Assembly: GCA_036351575.1 (NCBI GenBank)
Contig: JAZBPJ010000181.1
Span: 1 to 6,648, forward strand
Direction of reading: 5' to 3'
DNA length: 6,648 nt
Source of the DNA: JABDPF01 sp036351575
GTDB taxonomy: Bacteria > Pseudomonadota > Gammaproteobacteria > Xanthomonadales > SZUA-36
Positions 5,482 through 6,648 of this stretch are shown here, in pieces. Below the pieces are notes generated by a model that was given only the letters and a program-made list of their open reading frames with translations, ran no database searches and was not told the origin of the DNA. The translations under genes were made by a program, and so were the position numbers. How positions within the stretch are numbered: the first letter of the stretch is position 1; every line of letters starts with the position of its first letter.

Positions 5482-6648
5482 TCAGACGCGCTCGATGATG
5501 GTGGTGGTGCCCATGCCGGCGCCGATGCACAGCGAGACCAGGCCCGTTTCCAGGTCGCGCCGTTCCATCTCGTCCAGCAGGATCCCCAGCACGTAAGCGC
5601 CGGTGGCGCCCAGCGGGTGACCCATGGCGATCGCGCCGCCGTTCACGTTGATGATGTCGTGGGGCACGCCGAGGTCGTCCATGAAACACAGCACCACCGA
5701 GGCGAAGGCCTCGTTGAGTTCCCAGAGATCGATGTCCGTGGGCGCCATGCCGGCCAGTTTCAGCGCCTTGCGCGAAGCAGGGGCGGGACCGGTCAGCATG
5801 ATGGTCGGCTCGGAGCCGACCGAGGCGAAGGCGCGGATGCGGGCCCGCGGTTCCAGGCCCATGCGTTCACCGGCCTCGGCGCTGCCGACCAGGATCGCCG
5901 CCGCGCCGTCGACGATGCCGCTGGAGTTGCCGGCCGTGTGCACGTGGTTGATGCGCTCGACCCCGGGGTATTTCTGGATGGCGACGTCGTCAAAGCCGGC
6001 CTGTGCGCCGATCTTCTCGAACGCCGGGTTCAGTCCGGCCAGGCTTTCCATGCTGGCGTCCCCGCGCACCGTTTCGTCGTGGTCCAGCACGACCTCGCCG
6101 ATATGGTTCACGATCGGCAGCACCGATCGCTTGAAATAGCCGCTCTCCCAGGCGTGTGCGGCGCGGCGCTGGCTCTCGACCGCGTAGGCGTCGCAATCCT
6201 CGCGCGAATACCCGTGCAGCGTGGCGATCAGGTCGGCGCTGATGCCCTGGGGCACGAAGTGGCTCTTGTAGGCGACCTGCGGATCGATGGCCCAGGCGCC
6301 GCCGTCGGACAGCATCGGCACGCGCGACATGCTCTCGATGCCGCCGCCGACGATGGCGCTGGCCTGGCCGGCCATGATCTGGGCTGCGCCGGCGTTCATG
6401 GCCTCGAGACCCGAGGAGCAGAAGCGGTTGATCTGCTTTCCGGGCACGCTCTCGGCGTAGTCCGCGTTGATCGCGGCCACGCGCGCGATATTGGCGCCCT
6501 GTTCACCGATCGGGCCGACGCAGCCCATGATGACGTCGTCCAGGATCGACGTATCCAGCGCGTTGCGGTCGCGCAGGCCGGCGAGCACCTGGGTCAGCAG
6601 GTTGATGGGCGTGATCGAATTCAGCGCGCCCCCGGCCTTGCCGCGTCC
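5482..6648 (-). CDS. Thiolase, probably 3-ketoacyl-CoA thiolase/acetyl-CoA acyltransferase (5' end cut by window edge)
   Basis: This is a degradative thiolase that cleaves 3-ketoacyl-CoA with CoA to give acetyl-CoA and a shortened acyl-CoA. The visible 388 residues stay open to the right edge, and the first ones (GRGKAGGALNSITPINLL) match the usual region after the first beta strand, so about 13-15 residues and the start codon are missing. Numbering from the first visible residue, the nucleophile is Cys77 (NRFCSSGLEAMN), followed by NEAFA (312-316), the base His344 (GHPLGATGA) and Cys374 (LCIGAGMG); the active site is complete. ESMSRVPM (105-112) is typical of beta-oxidation thiolases; PhaA-type biosynthetic enzymes usually read MSQAPH there. 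It precedes the hydratase/dehydrogenase gene by 24 nt, a beta-before-alpha order like E. coli fadIJ and unlike fadBA. The pair recalls Pseudomonas aeruginosa PA1736-PA1737, from memory. Chain-length preference cannot be read from the sequence. The promoter lies outside the window. Confidence 0.95.
   Translation of the reverse strand, partial: GRGKAGGALNSITPINLLTQVLAGLRDRNALDTSILDDVIMGCVGPIGEQGANIARVAAINADYAESVPGKQINRFCSSGLEAMNAGAAQIMAGQASAIVGGGIESMSRVPMLSDGGAWAIDPQVAYKSHFVPQGISADLIATLHGYSREDCDAYAVESQRRAAHAWESGYFKRSVLPIVNHIGEVVLDHDETVRGDASMESLAGLNPAFEKIGAQAGFDDVAIQKYPGVERINHVHTAGNSSGIVDGAAAILVGSAEAGERMGLEPRARIRAFASVGSEPTIMLTGPAPASRKALKLAGMAPTDIDLWELNEAFASVVLCFMDDLGVPHDIINVNGGAIAMGHPLGATGAYVLGILLDEMERRDLETGLVSLCIGAGMGTTTIIERV

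Noticed and set aside
6586..6588. GTG at 6588 as the thiolase start
   Set aside because: The frame stays open to the window edge, and the 20 codons upstream encode conserved thiolase sequence, so the true start lies outside the window.
1..6648. Defence system, mobile element, toxin-antitoxin pair or CRISPR array
   Set aside because: Every long gene is a recognised housekeeping or secreted enzyme, all on one strand. I see no transposase, integrase, regularly spaced repeats or small paired genes.

Overview
The window looks like GC-rich (roughly 60%) gammaproteobacterial chromosome. The evidence is a YihG-type acyltransferase that resembles the Escherichia coli protein over its whole visible length, a thiolase-first beta-oxidation operon of a kind common in Gammaproteobacteria, and an exported subtilase with a PKD-PKD-Ig-like tail typical of proteolytic marine and soil gammaproteobacteria. 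I would guess the Xanthomonadales/Chromatiales neighbourhood, but genus cannot be fixed from this sequence. All four genes lie on the minus strand, so transcription runs from high to low coordinates. I see no tRNA, rRNA, CRISPR array, insertion sequence or phage gene.

Layout in transcription order: (1) 6648-5482, thiolase whose N-terminus lies beyond the right edge; (2) 5457-3316, bifunctional enoyl-CoA hydratase/3-hydroxyacyl-CoA dehydrogenase, 24 nt downstream of the thiolase and surely co-transcribed; (3) 3315-3098, a 218-nt intergenic region with three stem-loops and the likely subtilase promoter; (4) 3097-986, secreted S8 protease with signal peptide, I9 propeptide, catalytic domain, two PKD domains and a C-terminal Ig-like domain; (5) a strong intrinsic terminator at 942-912; (6) 890-1, YihG-like lysophospholipid acyltransferase whose last few residues lie beyond the left edge. 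No gene-free stretch exceeds 300 bases.

The first two genes together supply the last three steps of the fatty acid beta-oxidation spiral: hydration, NAD+-dependent oxidation and thiolysis. The subtilase is probably its own transcription unit, exported across the inner membrane and possibly onward by type II secretion, and feeds on or modifies extracellular protein. The acyltransferase acts in membrane phospholipid synthesis or remodelling. Apart from a loose lipid theme between the first pair and the last gene, nothing shows that the three units work together.

I do not see an undescribed system here. The parts most worth checking are the compact 3173-3307 control region, the terminator placed only 21 nt before the acyltransferase start, and the repeated Cx4C motif and cysteine-rich insert of the protease.
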